A stretch of 64,000 bases of DNA from Alteromonas salexigens (GCF_025628895.1 NZ_JAOTJC010000008.1:124001-188000), one strand, 5' to 3'; shown: positions 1 through 11,078, counted from the stretch's first letter. The notes: generated by a model from the letters alone, not told the origin. A program made the numbers and translations.

Positions 1-859
1 TCCCTGGCTGATAGATAAAAGTCTGACGGCTGCCCAGTTGTTGGTTCGCCAACCCCACATTGAGGAGGACGAGCCGGGCAGTTATTCAAAAGAGCTGCTG
101 TCTGACCATGTGGTGATTGCCGGGTTTGGACGGGTAGGGCAGTCGGTAGCAAAAATGCTGAAAATGGAGGGGATCCCGTTTATCGCCATTGATGGCGACC
201 CGGTGCGGGTTTTTGAAAGCCGCAATGCCGGCGAGCCCATTTTGTTCGGCGATGCCAGTCAAAAAGACATTCTGCTCAATGCCGGTCTGAGTCGCGCGAA
301 ACTGATGCTGGTGACGTTTGATCAACCCTACAAAGCCGAGCAGGTCATCGACGCCTCCCGGCAGATACGTGACAACATTGAAGTGATGGTGCGCACCAAG
401 CGGGATTATCAACTGGAAGCCTTATACAAGGCCGGGGCCTCTCAGGTGGTGCCGGAATTGCAGGAGGGAAGCCTGATGCTGATTTCCCAGGTACTGCACT
501 ATGCCGGTGTACCTATGTCGCGAATTCTTAAGCGGGTACGGGCAGAGCGAAAAGGACGGTATGATCATCTGCACGGCTTTTATCCAGGTGAGACCACACA
601 AATAAGCTATGGTACCGAAGATAAACTGGAATTCATTCACGCGGTGGTGCTTAACAACCGGGCTTACTGCCTGGGTAAAACTCTGGAAGAACTGGATTTG
701 CAAAGCATGCGGGTGAAAATAAAAGGGCTGCGCCGAGCCGGTACCGAAGTGGCGGAACCTGACGGTAGCGCCAGCCTGCAAAGTGGCGACGTGCTGGTGA
801 TTGCAGGAAAACCCCGGCGGGTGGAGCGGGCCGAACGCTTTTTACTGGAAGGTGGCTGA
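1..859 (+). CDS. KefB/KefC-type cation:proton antiporter, C-terminal part (truncated by window edge)
   Basis: The frame is open from base 2 and stops at 857-859, so this is the 3' end of a longer gene that begins outside the window. The visible part is the cytoplasmic regulatory region. It holds a TrkA-N/RCK nucleotide-binding fold with the dinucleotide motif GFGRVGQS near the start and an acidic strand end (AIDGD), followed by a TrkA-C-like domain near the end (LEELDLQSMRVKIKGLRR, then SGDVLVIAGKP). This arrangement is typical of glutathione-gated potassium efflux systems of the KefB/KefC family, where NAD(H) or ligand binding to RCK gates a membrane antiporter. The transport domain is not in the window, so the ion and the exact subfamily cannot be fixed. 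Confidence 0.85.
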   Translation, partial: PWLIDKSLTAAQLLVRQPHIEEDEPGSYSKELLSDHVVIAGFGRVGQSVAKMLKMEGIPFIAIDGDPVRVFESRNAGEPILFGDASQKDILLNAGLSRAKLMLVTFDQPYKAEQVIDASRQIRDNIEVMVRTKRDYQLEALYKAGASQVVPELQEGSLMLISQVLHYAGVPMSRILKRVRAERKGRYDHLHGFYPGETTQISYGTEDKLEFIHAVVLNNRAYCLGKTLEELDLQSMRVKIKGLRRAGTEVAEPDGSASLQSGDVLVIAGKPRRVERAERFLLEGG

Positions 860-894
860 ATCCGGCAACTAGGCGACTGCCTTATGCAGATAAA

Positions 895-1131
895 TTAAGC
901 CACGCGGTCTTTTTCTAAATCTTTAAATTTCTTTTTCAGCTCGTAACTGTCATCAGTGACAATTTTTTCGAGTGTTGCTACCCGTTCTTTCAGCTGTTCA
1001 ATTTGCTGCTCCAGTTCTGCTTTTTCGGCTTTGCCCATTCCGCTTGGCTTGCTTTTGGCCGCCTGGATAATCTGGACGATGACCCAGCCACAAATCGCGA
1101 TAATAGCAACGGCAGTCAGGTTGATAGGCAT
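895..1131 (-). CDS. small single-pass membrane protein with coiled coil (PspB-like shape)
   Basis: A 78-residue protein with an N-terminal hydrophobic segment (about residues 3-22, beginning INLTAVAIIAICGW), then a charged helical region with heptad-like spacing (EKAELEQQIEQLKERVATLE) and a lysine-rich end. The start at 1131 is preferred over an upstream in-frame codon at 1161 because AGAAGGA lies eight bases before the ATG. The layout of one membrane helix plus coiled coil resembles PspB of the phage shock response, but no psp neighbours are visible, so the function is not assigned. It converges tail to tail with the antiporter gene, 35 bases away. Confidence 0.75.
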   Translation of the reverse strand: MPINLTAVAIIAICGWVIVQIIQAAKSKPSGMGKAEKAELEQQIEQLKERVATLEKIVTDDSYELKKKFKDLEKDRVA

Positions 1132-1247
1132 AACGAATTCCTTCTTGGCAATGAATAACAATAAGTGTAATGGTTAAATGCAGGGTTAGCCTTATTTTTT
1201 ACATGGCTAACACCACACTGGCCATTCGGGTATACTTACGCTTGTGT

Positions 1248-1276
1248 ACGACAGTAACGCCGCATTGCACTATACT
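1248..1276 (+). promoter_or_regulatory. candidate sigma-70 promoter for tadA
   Basis: ACGACA at 1248-1253 and TATACT at 1271-1276 are separated by 17 bases, upstream of tadA. A perfect 7-base inverted repeat (GTTAGCC/GGCTAAC) lies further upstream at 1185-1211. The match is moderate and the leader would be about 110 bases. Confidence 0.35.
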
Positions 1277-1363
1277 AAGCAAATCCATAGCCAATAATAA
1301 ATTGTTTTGTATTTCAAAATGTTGCAGATATCACCGCGAGACACTGTCAGTGCATTTAGTTAA

Positions 1364-2048
<685 letters not shown>

Positions 2049-2230
2049 TGTTACCCTCCTGTCTTAGTAAAGAAAAAGAAAGTCAGGGAGCAGGGTAGGG
2101 ATGATCCAGGCTACCTTCGTAAGACAACGCCTGATTGCGTTTGTTCTACGCGGCCATCCATCCCATACGGTATGTTGCTAAGATGACGCTAATATGACAG
2201 TTTTCAAGTGTGCAGGCGACAAAACAGACA

Positions 2231-2292
2231 AAAAAATCCGCCAGGTGGTCAGGTTTCTAAACTGATTGTTTCTGACCACGCTGATTAGGCGG
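2231..2292 (-). terminator. rho-independent terminator downstream of mltF
   Basis: Outer arms CCGCC (2238-2242) and GGCGG (2288-2292) and inner arms GTGGTCAG/CTGACCAC form a hairpin. On the reverse strand it is followed by a run of T (2231-2236). It sits just past the mltF stop. Confidence 0.8.
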
Positions 2293-2301
2293 TCATGGCC
2301 A

Positions 2302-3657
2302 TTAGAGCGGGGTTGGCTGTCGTTCATCTAGCCATACCAGAGTATCGTAGTACCGCCGGATATTTTCTACATATTGCAGGGCCTCATCGCCACGGGCGTA
2401 ACCATATTTGGTGGTGCGATAATACTTCTTCTGGCGTAATAACGGCAGGCGTTGCTTCACGTCCACCCACAGGTCCGGATCGCCGCCTTGACGCTCGGTG
2501 AGTACCCGGGCATCTTCCAGATGACCCATACCGATGTTGTAGGCTGCCAGCGCCATCCAGGTTTTGTCCGGATTCGGGATCCGGGCCGGAATGCGACTGA
2601 GTAAACTGGCGAAGTAACGGGCACCGCCGCGAATACTGGCTTCGGCATCCACCCGTGACATAACATCCATATCTTTGGCAGTATCCAGCGTCAGCATCAT
2701 CAGGCCGCGCACGCCGGTAGGCGATACCGCCTCCGGTTTCCAGTGACTTTCCTGGTAGCTCATTGCCGCCAGTAAACGCCAGTCATGCTCACCGGCATAC
2801 TCCTGAAACCAGCTTTTGTACTCGGGTAGTTTGGCTTTGGCGGCCTCAATAAAGGCCCGGGTGTCCACGTAATCGAACTGACGGACGTGGCCAAAATATT
2901 TATCTTCCAGCACTTTAAAGGTGCCGTTCTGATGGATACTGCCAAAATATTCAATCAGGGCCGCCCGCAGTGAGTCATCCAGTGCTCCCTGAACTGCCCA
3001 GGCGATTGGCTGCAGGGTTTCCACGGTGAAGCCCACACTTAACTGGGGAAAACGCCGGCGCTGCATAGCCAGCCGGTTGGTATCTGCCAGCGTATAGGGC
3101 AGCTCCCCCTCGGCCACCATTTGCAGCAGTTCTTCGGCATCACGGTCGGCAGTTTCCTGCCAGCTGAGCTGCGGATGCGCGTCAGCTGCTGAGGAGAGCA
3201 GCCGTGCATGACTGCTGCCTTCCACTACCAGTAACGGATCGACAATATCTTCAAGTCCTCTCGGACGTTCATTGCCCTGACGGAAAACCAGTTTCTGACT
3301 TACCTGCTGGTAGGCTGGACCGAATGCAAAATTATCTTCAAGCGACGAGGTCACCGCGTCCCCGCTGGCCACGATATCCAACGTTCCGTCCTGCAATTGC
3401 GTAAGCATGGTGTCGTACGAGTAAAAGGGATAGACCTGTAACTCCACACCCAGGTAGTCGGCAAACCCTTTCGCCAACTCATACTCAAACCCTTTGGGAC
3501 CATCGGGTCCATGATAATAGGTGGTGCGGCCATACAGCGTACCTACCCGTAAGACTTGCCGGTCGATGAGTTGTGAGAGGGCATTGGGGACGGGCGCCGG
3601 GCTACAGCTTAACAACAACAAGCACAGAAAAAGGGTCAGACTACGGCGAAAATACAC
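2302..3657 (-). CDS. mltF: membrane-bound lytic murein transglycosylase F
   Basis: Cleaves the MurNAc-GlcNAc bond of peptidoglycan, leaving 1,6-anhydro ends, from the inner face of the outer membrane. The 451-residue protein has a signal peptide ending in a lipobox-like LLLLSCS (Cys 18). A family 3 solute-binding domain follows at about residues 30-265 (starts LRVGTLYGRTTYY), then an SLT catalytic domain at about 285-430. Within that, MSYQESHW contains the expected catalytic Glu, and GVRGLMML and YNIGMGHL are the other family motifs. The start is GTG at 3657 with CAGGAA just upstream. It is divergent from purL. Confidence 0.95.
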   Translation of the reverse strand: MYFRRSLTLFLCLLLLSCSPAPVPNALSQLIDRQVLRVGTLYGRTTYYHGPDGPKGFEYELAKGFADYLGVELQVYPFYSYDTMLTQLQDGTLDIVASGDAVTSSLEDNFAFGPAYQQVSQKLVFRQGNERPRGLEDIVDPLLVVEGSSHARLLSSAADAHPQLSWQETADRDAEELLQMVAEGELPYTLADTNRLAMQRRRFPQLSVGFTVETLQPIAWAVQGALDDSLRAALIEYFGSIHQNGTFKVLEDKYFGHVRQFDYVDTRAFIEAAKAKLPEYKSWFQEYAGEHDWRLLAAMSYQESHWKPEAVSPTGVRGLMMLTLDTAKDMDVMSRVDAEASIRGGARYFASLLSRIPARIPNPDKTWMALAAYNIGMGHLEDARVLTERQGGDPDLWVDVKQRLPLLRQKKYYRTTKYGYARGDEALQYVENIRRYYDTLVWLDERQPTPL

Positions 3658-3737
3658 GATGATGTTGGTTCCTGGAACGTTTATGGGTTGGCGACACTCT
3701 GTCTGAAAGAAAAACTGTTACAACAGGGTGATACCGG

Positions 3738-3766
3738 TTATCAATTCAACGGATTTCCTCTATAAT
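3738..3766 (+). promoter_or_regulatory. candidate sigma-70 promoter of purL
   Basis: A perfect TATAAT at 3761-3766 is preceded by TTATCA at 3738-3743 with a 17-base spacer. It lies 80 bases before the purL start. I looked for a PurR operator and found no convincing one. Confidence 0.6.
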
Positions 3767-3845
3767 CCGCGCCGAAATACTCGTCAATCTCCGAGGCGGT
3801 GCAATCTGATGCATTCACTGCTTCAAAACAACCAGGTAAAGCACT

Positions 3846-6800
3846 ATGTTGGTCTTACGAGGCGCTCCCGCACTGTCAGAGTTTAATCAAACTAAACTGA
3901 TCTCCAAGCTGGGTCAATCCGGCATCCCCGTTAAACAAATATACGCAGAATACGTTCATTTGGTCGAGACCCGCAAAAACCTTTCTGAACACCATCAGTC
4001 AGTATTAGACCAGCTGCTTACTTACGGACCCAGCCGCACGCCCCAGCCGGCACAAGGCCACCTGTACTTTATCACGCCCCGCCCCGGTACAATTTCACCC
4101 TGGTCATCCAAAGCCACCGACATTGCACACAATTGCGGACTGGATGACATTATACGCATTGAGCGCGGTTGTGCTTACTATGTGGAAACCGACGGCGAGC
4201 TTAATGAGGCACAAACTGAGCAGGTGCGTGAAGCGTTGCATGATCGTATGACCGAACGCGTGTTTACGGACATTGACCAAGCGGCAGTGTTGTTTGAGCA
4301 TGCTGAGCCCAAAACATTTACGTCGGTAAACATCCTTGATGAGGGCCGCGAGGCGCTGGTGAAAGCCAATATCAGCCTGGGGCTGGCCCTGGCAGAGGAC
4401 GAGATTGACTACCTGTTCGACAGTTTCACTAAGTTGGGGCGTAACCCTAACGATGTTGAACTGTATATGTTTGCGCAAGCCAATTCTGAGCACTGCCGGC
4501 ATAAAATTTTCAATGCCAGCTGGACCATTGATGGGGTAGAGCAGGACAAGTCACTGTTCAAAATGATCAAAAACACCTATGAGCTTTGCCCGGATCATGT
4601 GCATTCTGCCTATAAAGACAATGCCGCGGTCATGGAAGGGTGGGCTGCTGGCCGTTTTTTCCCTGATCCACAAACCCACCGTTACGAATACCATCACGAA
4701 GACATTGCCATTCTGATGAAGGTGGAAACCCATAACCACCCGACAGCTATTTCGCCGTTCGCAGGCGCGGCCACCGGTTCGGGTGGTGAAATACGCGATG
4801 AAGGGGCGACCGGGCGTGGCTCTAAGCCGAAAGCCGGACTGGTAGGGTTCAGCGTGTCTAACCTGCAGTTACCCGACGGTCTCCAGCCCTGGGAAACACC
4901 CTATGGCAAACCTGAGCGTATCGTCAGTGCGCTGGATATTATGCTGGACGGTCCGCTGGGTGGCGCTGCGTTCAATAATGAATTCGGCCGGCCAAACTTG
5001 CTGGGCTACTTCCGTACCTACGAACAGGAAGTCAGTAGCTTCAACGGCGTGGAAGTGCGTGGATACCATAAACCCATCATGCTGGCGGGTGGCCTGGGGA
5101 ATATTCGTCAGTCTCACGTGGAAAAAGGCGAGATCACCGAAAACGCCAATCTTATCGTATTGGGTGGCCCGGCTATGAACATTGGCCTGGGCGGTGGCGC
5201 GGCATCCTCGATGACCACGGGGCAGTCAAATGAAGATCTGGATTTCGCGTCGGTTCAGCGGGATAACCCGGAGATGGAGCGTCGCTGTCAGGAAGTGATA
5301 GATGCGTGCTGGCAACTGGGTGACGACAACCCCATTCAGTTTATTCACGATGTGGGCGCGGGTGGCCTGTCTAACGCCTTGCCTGAGCTGGTGAATGACG
5401 GCGGCCGGGGCGGACGTTTTGAATTGCGTAAGGTACTTTCTGATGAGCCGGGTATGACACCGCTTGAGCTATGGTGTAACGAGTCGCAGGAGCGTTACGT
5501 CATGTCGGTAGCAGATAAAGATTTGCCGGTATTTGAAGCCATTTGCCACCGTGAACGGGCACCATTCGCTGTAGTGGGTAAAGCCACCATTGAGCAGGAT
5601 CTGGTACTTAACGATGAAAACTTCGATAACCAGCCCATTGATATGCCGCTGGACGTCCTGCTAGGTAAGCCACCGAAAATGCACCGGAATATTACTTCGG
5701 GTGAGGTTACACCGGTGGAGCTGGACCGGGATGGAGTATCCCTCCAGGAAGCGGCAAAGCGCATCCTGGCGTTGCCTACCGTGGCAGAGAAAACCTTTTT
5801 AATTACCATTGGCGATCGCTCGGTCACCGGTCTGGTTGCCCGCGACCAAATGGTTGGCCCGTGGCAGGTGCCGGTGGCTGATGTGGCAGTGACCGCCAGT
5901 GCCTTCGATACGTATCATGGTGAAGCAATGGCCATGGGCGAACGCACACCGGTCGCCTTGCTTTCACATGCGGCCTCTGCACGGCTTGCGGTAGGCGAAG
6001 CTCTGACCAACATTGCCGCCGCCCCCATCGGCGATCTGAAACGCATCAAGTTATCAGCAAACTGGATGGCGGCTGCCGGTCACCCCGGTGAAGACGCAGG
6101 CTTGTATGAAGCTGTTAAAGCGGTCGGGGAAGAGCTGTGCCCGGCACTGGGTCTGACGATCCCGGTGGGTAAAGACTCCATGTCTATGAAAACCGCCTGG
6201 CAGGATGAAAACAACACCAACAAATCCGTAACCGCTCCGCTGTCACTGGTAATCTCAGCGTTTGGTGCAGTGACTGATATTCGCAAAACCGTCACCCCAC
6301 AGTTGCGCACCGACCGCGGTGACACCCGGCTATTGCTTATTGATTTAGGCCAGGGCAAAAATCGCTTAGGCGGGAGTTGTGTGGCACAGGTCTTTAGGCA
6401 ACTGGGCAGCCAGCCTGCCGACGTCGACGCACCGGAACTGCTGGCCGGCTACTTTAACGCCGTGCAGGCGCTGGTGGCTCAAGGTTTGGTTCAGGCATAC
6501 CATGACCGTTCCGACGGTGGCCTGTTTACCACGGTGGCCGAAATGGCATTCGCCGGTAATACCGGCGTCAGCATTGCCCTTGATAAGTTGGGTGAGGATG
6601 ATCTGGCGGTGTTATTCAGTGAGGAACTGGGTGGCGTATTACAGGTACGCAATGACGACCTTGATACAGTGAACAAGATCCTAACCGAGCATGGCGTGGC
6701 AGCACTGACCCACGATATTGGTACGCTGAATACCACCGGTGACGTCGAATTCACCCGTGCTGGTACCACCGTGCTGGCCGATAGCCGGATGAGCCTGCGT

Positions 6801-7742
6801 ATGCAGTGGGCATCTACGACTCACCACATGCAGCGTTTGCGTGATAACCCGGCCTGCGCCGATGCCGAACATGAGGCAAAGAAAGATGTGGCCAACCCGG
6901 GGCTGCATGCGAAGCTGACTTATGATATCAATGAAGATGTGGCCGCGCCCTATATTGCCAAAGGTCATAAACCGGCGGTGGCTATTTTGCGGGAGCAGGG
7001 TGTTAACTCGCATCTGGAGATGGCGGCAGCCTTTAGCCGCGCAGGTTTCACAGCCACTGATGTGCATATGAGCGATGTATTAGCTGGTCGGGTCGATCTG
7101 GCCGACTTCCAGGGGCTGGCAGCCTGTGGTGGTTTCTCGTATGGCGACGTGCTGGGCGCCGGTGAAGGCTGGGCGAAATCGATTTTGTTTAACGCTCGCG
7201 CGCGGGATGCCTTTGCGGCCTTCTTTACCCGTCAGGATACGTTCAGCCTGGGGGTTTGTAATGGCTGCCAGATGCTGTCAAACCTGAAGTCACTGATCCC
7301 CGGCACAGACCATTGGCCACACTTTGTGGCTAATCAGTCAGCCCGGTTTGAAGCCCGTGCCGCCATGGTAGAAGTGCAGGAGTCAAACTCTGTGCTGCTA
7401 CAGGGGATGGCCGGCTCCCGCATGCCTATCGCAGTGTCTCACGGTGAAGGTCAGGCAGAATTCGCTTCGTCAGATGCCTTATCAGCAGTGAATGCCCAGC
7501 GGCAGGTAGCGTTGCGTTACGTGGACAATTACGGCCAGGTAACCACCCAGTATCCCGCCAACCCAAATGGTTCGCCAGAAGGGATCACGGGTCTTACGTC
7601 TGAGGACGGCCGCTGCACCATCATGATGCCTCACCCTGAGCGGGTCTTCCGCACAGTGGCAAACTCCTGGCACCCGGATGACTGGCAGGAAGATGGCGCG
7701 TGGATGCGAATGTTCAGAAATGCGCGTATTTTTGTAGAATAA
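3846..7742 (+). CDS. purL: phosphoribosylformylglycinamidine synthase (FGAM synthase)
   Basis: Fourth step of purine synthesis: FGAR, ATP and glutamine give FGAM. At 1298 residues it is the long single-chain gammaproteobacterial form. Order: N-terminal PurS-like region (residues 1-150), linker with [11 protein letters not shown], first synthase half with [10 protein letters not shown] and [13 protein letters not shown], second half with [14 protein letters not shown] and [11 protein letters not shown], and a class I glutaminase domain from about residue 1040. The glutaminase has the nucleophile Cys in [10 protein letters not shown] and the partner His/Glu in MMPHPERVF. Similarity to E. coli PurL is visible over the full length and the start corresponds. 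No truncation is seen. Confidence 0.99.
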   Translation: MLVLRGAPALSEFNQTKLISKLGQSGIPVKQIYAEYVHLVETRKNLSEHHQSVLDQLLTYGPSRTPQPAQGHLYFITPRPGTISPWSSKATDIAHNCGLDDIIRIERGCAYYVETDGELNEAQTEQVREALHDRMTERVFTDIDQAAVLFEHAEPKTFTSVNILDEGREALVKANISLGLALAEDEIDYLFDSFTKLGRNPNDVELYMFAQANSEHCRHKIFNASWTIDGVEQDKSLFKMIKNTYELCPDHVHSAYKDNAAVMEGWAAGRFFPDPQTHRYEYHHEDIAILMKVETHNHPTAISPFAGAATGSGGEIRDEGATGRGSKPKAGLVGFSVSNLQLPDGLQPWETPYGKPERIVSALDIMLDGPLGGAAFNNEFGRPNLLGYFRTYEQEVSSFNGVEVRGYHKPIMLAGGLGNIRQSHVEKGEITENANLIVLGGPAMNIGLGGGAASSMTTGQSNEDLDFASVQRDNPEMERRCQEVIDACWQLGDDNPIQFIHDVGAGGLSNALPELVNDGGRGGRFELRKVLSDEPGMTPLELWCNESQERYVMSVADKDLPVFEAICHRERAPFAVVGKATIEQDLVLNDENFDNQPIDMPLDVLLGKPPKMHRNITSGEVTPVELDRDGVSLQEAAKRILALPTVAEKTFLITIGDRSVTGLVARDQMVGPWQVPVADVAVTASAFDTYHGEAMAMGERTPVALLSHAASARLAVGEALTNIAAAPIGDLKRIKLSANWMAAAGHPGEDAGLYEAVKAVGEELCPALGLTIPVGKDSMSMKTAWQDENNTNKSVTAPLSLVISAFGAVTDIRKTVTPQLRTDRGDTRLLLIDLGQGKNRLGGSCVAQVFRQLGSQPADVDAPELLAGYFNAVQALVAQGLVQAYHDRSDGGLFTTVAEMAFAGNTGVSIALDKLGEDDLAVLFSEELGGVLQVRNDDLDTVNKILTEHGVAALTHDIGTLNTTGDVEFTRAGTTVLADSRMSLRMQWASTTHHMQRLRDNPACADAEHEAKKDVANPGLHAKLTYDINEDVAAPYIAKGHKPAVAILREQGVNSHLEMAAAFSRAGFTATDVHMSDVLAGRVDLADFQGLAACGGFSYGDVLGAGEGWAKSILFNARARDAFAAFFTRQDTFSLGVCNGCQMLSNLKSLIPGTDHWPHFVANQSARFEARAAMVEVQESNSVLLQGMAGSRMPIAVSHGEGQAEFASSDALSAVNAQRQVALRYVDNYGQVTTQYPANPNGSPEGITGLTSEDGRCTIMMPHPERVFRTVANSWHPDDWQEDGAWMRMFRNARIFVE

Positions 7743-7919
7743 TAATGAACTTATCGTCAATGTCAGGGTCGTAAACATCAATTGCGCGACCTTGTCATTG
7801 GCGAATTAGTGAGCTAAGGTACGCAACGCAAGGAATGCACTCAGGTTACATGGAAAGTAGGTTTTGAGGTAATGCATCTGATCCAAAGAGATCAGGCAGG
7901 TAAATAATAAGAGACGACT
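7743..7919. other. purL downstream spacer with two hairpins, no U-tract terminator
   Basis: An imperfect hairpin at about 7757-7797 (arms around CAGGGTCG and CGACCTTG) and a perfect six-base hairpin CTGATC/GATCAG at 7878-7895 occur before the next small gene. Neither is followed by a T run, so they may be leader structures or a weak transcript end. Confidence 0.35.
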
Positions 7920-8060
7920 ATGAATCGTTCATCAAAGGGGTTTGGCCTAACCGGTGTCGCTGTAGCAGTACTGTTTATGATAGTCACTGCGGTATTCAGC
8001 TCATCTGCGCAATCCGCAGAGCATACGTCTCAGCCAGCCAGTTTGACGTCGATAAGCTAA
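7920..8060 (+). CDS. small secreted or membrane protein, 46 residues
   Basis: An ATG at 7920 opens a 46-codon frame ending TAA at 8060. The product has a short basic start (MNRSSKG), a hydrophobic stretch of about 19 residues (LTGVAVAVLFMIVTAVFSS) and a small-residue run SSAQSAEH that would suit signal peptidase cleavage. The remaining tail is short and polar. The ribosome binding site is weak (AAGAGACG). It could be a signal-anchored peptide of unknown role; I do not recognise the family. It stands alone between purL and the convergent smrA. Confidence 0.5.
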   Translation: MNRSSKGFGLTGVAVAVLFMIVTAVFSSSAQSAEHTSQPASLTSIS

Positions 8061-8107
8061 TCTGCGCTTAAGCTGATTCTACAAATTTACACCGCACAGT
8101 TTCCGGT

Positions 8108-8139
8108 GGGGCTGCGCTTTGCGCGCTGAAAACAGCCCC
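8108..8139. terminator. possible shared transcript-end hairpin between the small gene and smrA
   Basis: Perfect arms GGGGCTG (8108-8114) and CAGCCCC (8133-8139) enclose a CGC-TTTG-CGC core between two convergent genes. There is no adjoining T run on either strand, so factor-independent termination is uncertain. Confidence 0.4.
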
Positions 8140-8142
8140 TGT

Positions 8143-8733
8143 CTAGCCGCGTTTGTTTTTTTCTCTGTTAATCAGCTTTTGATCCGGATGTTTCTTTAGT
8201 AGCGCATAAGTGGCACCAGTCCCGCCATGCACAGGTTGCGCAGTGTGATAGGCAATCACTTCCTCAAGCTCCGACAGCCAGTGGTTAACATAGCTTTTCT
8301 TCAGTGCCGGGAACGGCTTGCTGTGCTCCCCGCGGCCATGCTGGATAAGTACGGCGCGCGCCCCTTTCTCATGACAACGACACAAGGTGGTATACAGCCG
8401 CTCAGCGGAGTCTTTTACCGTCAGCCCTTTCAGTGATATCCGCTGCTCGATGTCATATTTGCCCAGCCGCAGATTTTTAAATACGCCGTCCTGAATGCCT
8501 GGCTGCTGGTAACACAGAAAGTCATCTGGCTTCACCGGGGACACGTTTTCCAGGGTGAGTGGCATGTGCTTACCCGGACTGGCCGTAAGGTGCAATTGTG
8601 CACGTTTTTGTTTTTCAACTATCCGTGCACGGGGATCATGAAGATCTACGGTGTCATCTGAGTTCAGAGGCTTCACATCGCCCATTTCTTCCAGGAAGGA
8701 CAGATGATCAGATTGGGAATTGGTGTGGGACAT
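8143..8733 (-). CDS. smrA: Smr-domain DNA endonuclease-like protein SmrA
   Basis: A 196-residue protein with a C-terminal Smr domain at about residues 95-185. Visible motifs are the entry ISLKGLTVKDSAERL (LDLHG position), VLIQHGRGEHS and AQPVHGGTGATYALLKK (the HGGTG loop). Smr domains nick or cleave nucleic acid, and E. coli SmrA (YdaL) has the same size and layout. The N-terminal third is charged and likely disordered (VDLHDPRARIVEKQKRAQ). It starts at ATG 8733 and is transcribed alone. The cellular substrate is not known. Confidence 0.88.
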   Translation of the reverse strand: MSHTNSQSDHLSFLEEMGDVKPLNSDDTVDLHDPRARIVEKQKRAQLHLTASPGKHMPLTLENVSPVKPDDFLCYQQPGIQDGVFKNLRLGKYDIEQRISLKGLTVKDSAERLYTTLCRCHEKGARAVLIQHGRGEHSKPFPALKKSYVNHWLSELEEVIAYHTAQPVHGGTGATYALLKKHPDQKLINREKNKRG

Positions 8734-8911
8734 AAACTACCTCTGAATGTGCGCAGGGGATTGTGAAAAAGTCCGGGGGCGTTGTCAACGCGGCTGCGTC
8801 GGTTTTATACGCGCAAACCGGCCGTTCGTTCAGCTGGTGATCTTTTCTTTCTATAAAACCGAATATACAGACTAAACAAGTGCTTAAAAATTGTTTAGGA
8901 AAAATGCTTCC

Positions 8912-9991
8912 ATGAAAAAGTATACCTCACTGCTATGTGCCCTCGTTTGCTGCCTGCTTCTCGCCCCAGTTCAAGCCCAATCCACTTCACAGCCCGAACC
9001 TGATACCTGGGTAGTCGGTACCAAGATTGCGCCACCGTTTGTGGTGAAGAATGACGCCGGTGAATTGGAGGGGATCAGCATTGCCTTGTGGAAACAGATA
9101 GCAGCTGAGGAAGGAATAAACTATCGATTCGAAGAAACCAGCCTGGAAGGGCTGTTAACCGGGCTCAATAACGGCCGGTTTGACGCCTCGGTGGCAGCGC
9201 TGACGGTGAATGCTCAGCGAGAGCAAAGTATAGATTTCACTCATCCTTTTTATACCACGGGGTTAGCGATTGCCGTCCCCCACGAACAGGGACGGTTAAT
9301 GACCGCTATTTCTGGGTTCTTTTCGTGGGAGTTTTTTGCCGCATTGTCCGGGCTGTGTTTGCTGTTGCTGGCCGTAGGGGCGCTGCTTTGGCTATTCGAG
9401 CGTAAGCGTAATGCAGAAATGTTCGGCGGCAGCACTGCCCAGGGCCTGGGTGCCAGCTTCTGGTGGGCGGCCGTTACCATGACGACGGTAGGCTATGGGG
9501 ATAAAGCACCCACCACACTGGGCGGCCGTATTATTGGTTTTTTCTGGATGTTTGCCGCCATCATTATTATCAGTAGCTTCACGGCTGCCATCGCCACCAG
9601 CCTGACAGTCAGTCAGCTGGACTCCTCAGTACAGGGGGTGGAAGATTTACCTGATGTAAGAGTGGGAACGTTAGAAAACTCGGCCAGCGCGGACTTTCTG
9701 ACTGCTCACGACATTCGCTATCGCAAAGTAGCCAGTTTGGAAAAAGGCCTGACCGCTCTGGAAAACGGCTCGCTGGATGCGTTGGTGTACGACAAACCAA
9801 TTCTGCAATACCTTGTGAGTAACGATGACGCTTCGGGTGTGCGTATACTGCCTGAAGTTATTGAAAGACAGGATTATGCGATTGCACTGCCAGAAGACAG
9901 CACGCAGCGGGAGCGCCTGAACACCACGCTGCTTAAAGCAATTGAAAGTAGTGAATGGGAAGACACGCTGGAAACCTATCTGGGGAAATAA
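8912..9991 (+). CDS. prokaryotic ionotropic glutamate-receptor-like potassium channel
   Basis: A 359-residue protein with a signal peptide (residues 1-22, ends APVQA). A family 3 solute-binding domain is split by a channel: lobe 1 covers about residues 30-125 (VVGTKIAPPFVV...FDASVAAL...FTHPFYTTGLAIAVP). TM1 is near 135-160. A pore helix and selectivity filter TMTTVGYGDKAPTT sit near 188-201, TM2 is near 205-230, and lobe 2 runs from about 235 to the end. TVGYGD is the canonical potassium filter, and the arrangement matches GluR0-type receptors, which open on amino acid binding. The ligand cannot be read from sequence. Start 8912 is chosen because AGGAAAA lies eight bases upstream and it begins a proper signal peptide. 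It converges with the PPK2 gene with one base between. Confidence 0.9.
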   Translation: MKKYTSLLCALVCCLLLAPVQAQSTSQPEPDTWVVGTKIAPPFVVKNDAGELEGISIALWKQIAAEEGINYRFEETSLEGLLTGLNNGRFDASVAALTVNAQREQSIDFTHPFYTTGLAIAVPHEQGRLMTAISGFFSWEFFAALSGLCLLLLAVGALLWLFERKRNAEMFGGSTAQGLGASFWWAAVTMTTVGYGDKAPTTLGGRIIGFFWMFAAIIIISSFTAAIATSLTVSQLDSSVQGVEDLPDVRVGTLENSASADFLTAHDIRYRKVASLEKGLTALENGSLDALVYDKPILQYLVSNDDASGVRILPEVIERQDYAIALPEDSTQRERLNTTLLKAIESSEWEDTLETYLGK

Positions 9992-9992
9992 G

Positions 9993-10853
9993 TTAATCGT
10001 CGGCATCCATCGCAGGCGTAGTGGGAGGCGGGATCCCCAGCTGTTCGCTGGCCCGCTTCACTAAGGTTTTATCTAACGGCGGCGGCCGGATGTCCGTATT
10101 GTGGCTAAGCGCAGCCACAATAACACTGAGCACCTGAATCCGGGCATACCACTTGTGTTCGGCTGAAACCAGATGCCAGGGGGCCTGCACTGTGTCGGTG
10201 TGGTCAAACATTTGGTCAATGGCAGTACAATAGTGCTGCCGATTTTCCCGGTTTCGCAGGTCTTCCTCAGTGAGTTTCCAACGCTTCACCGGATTGTGCA
10301 GGCGCTCAGCAAAGCGTTTCAGTTGCTCGTCGGCAGAAATATGCAAAAACAGCTTAATGATACGCACGCCATCGTCGCTAAGCAGGCGTTCAAATTCATT
10401 AATTTCCTGATAAGCACGTTGCCACTGAGCTGCTGAAGCCAGCCCTTCCACGCGCTCAACCAGCACTCTGCCATAGTACGAGCGGTCAAACACCGCCAGC
10501 GTTCCGGGTGCCGGCAACCGGGTTTGGAACCGGTAGAGGTAATGTTTTCCTTGTTCATCGTCCCTTGGTTTGCCAATGGGGTATACCGTGAATCCCCGGG
10601 GGTCGAGCTTTTCGGTAAGCCGGCGAATTGCGCCGCCTTTGCCGGCCGCATCCCACCCTTCAAATACGATAATGGCACGCTGTTGCTGATGATAATACGA
10701 CTGCTGAACCTGTAATAACCGTTTTTGCCAGTAAGAAAGCTGCTGGTGGTAGATTTTCTTGGAAGCAATGTGACCATGGTCCAGCGGTTGCGTAACCCGC
10801 AATCTGCGTTTTTTCAGCTTGATGGGTGAAACGGAGTGGGATAACTCTGGCAT
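9993..10853 (-). CDS. polyphosphate kinase 2 family protein (PPK2)
   Basis: A 286-residue phosphotransferase that uses polyphosphate to phosphorylate nucleotides (NDP or NMP, depending on subclass). Visible motifs are Walker A FEGWDAAGKGG (about residues 64-74), the lid-side KPRDDEQGKHYLYRF, and Walker B FDRSYYGRVLVERV. The conserved NPVKRWKLTEEDLRNRENR and the W(H/Y) region APWHLVSAEHKWYARIQ follow. It is a single-domain form. Whether it prefers AMP, ADP or GDP cannot be assigned by eye. An N-terminal extension of about 35 residues is basic. Confidence 0.93.
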   Translation of the reverse strand: MPELSHSVSPIKLKKRRLRVTQPLDHGHIASKKIYHQQLSYWQKRLLQVQQSYYHQQQRAIIVFEGWDAAGKGGAIRRLTEKLDPRGFTVYPIGKPRDDEQGKHYLYRFQTRLPAPGTLAVFDRSYYGRVLVERVEGLASAAQWQRAYQEINEFERLLSDDGVRIIKLFLHISADEQLKRFAERLHNPVKRWKLTEEDLRNRENRQHYCTAIDQMFDHTDTVQAPWHLVSAEHKWYARIQVLSVIVAALSHNTDIRPPPLDKTLVKRASEQLGIPPPTTPAMDADD

Positions 10854-11078
10854 AGAATGTCTGGTTTATCGTTTGCGGGTACAAACCCGAATCTGAATGG
10901 CGATTCTTTTAACCTAGGTGGCATTCGCAAAATCTGCAACCCGGAAGACAGTTACCGGCACCAAACTAAAAATAAACGGCTATTTTTCCCCGACGCTAAA
11001 CTTTTTAGGCGCTCGTGGTCGTAGAGATAGTATGACTAGTTAACGGTCGGAACGACTTTACGCAGAGGAAGACAAAAA

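Noticed and set aside
3720..3845. PurR operator before purL
   Set aside because: No sequence close to the ACGCAAAC/GTTTTCGT palindrome was found.
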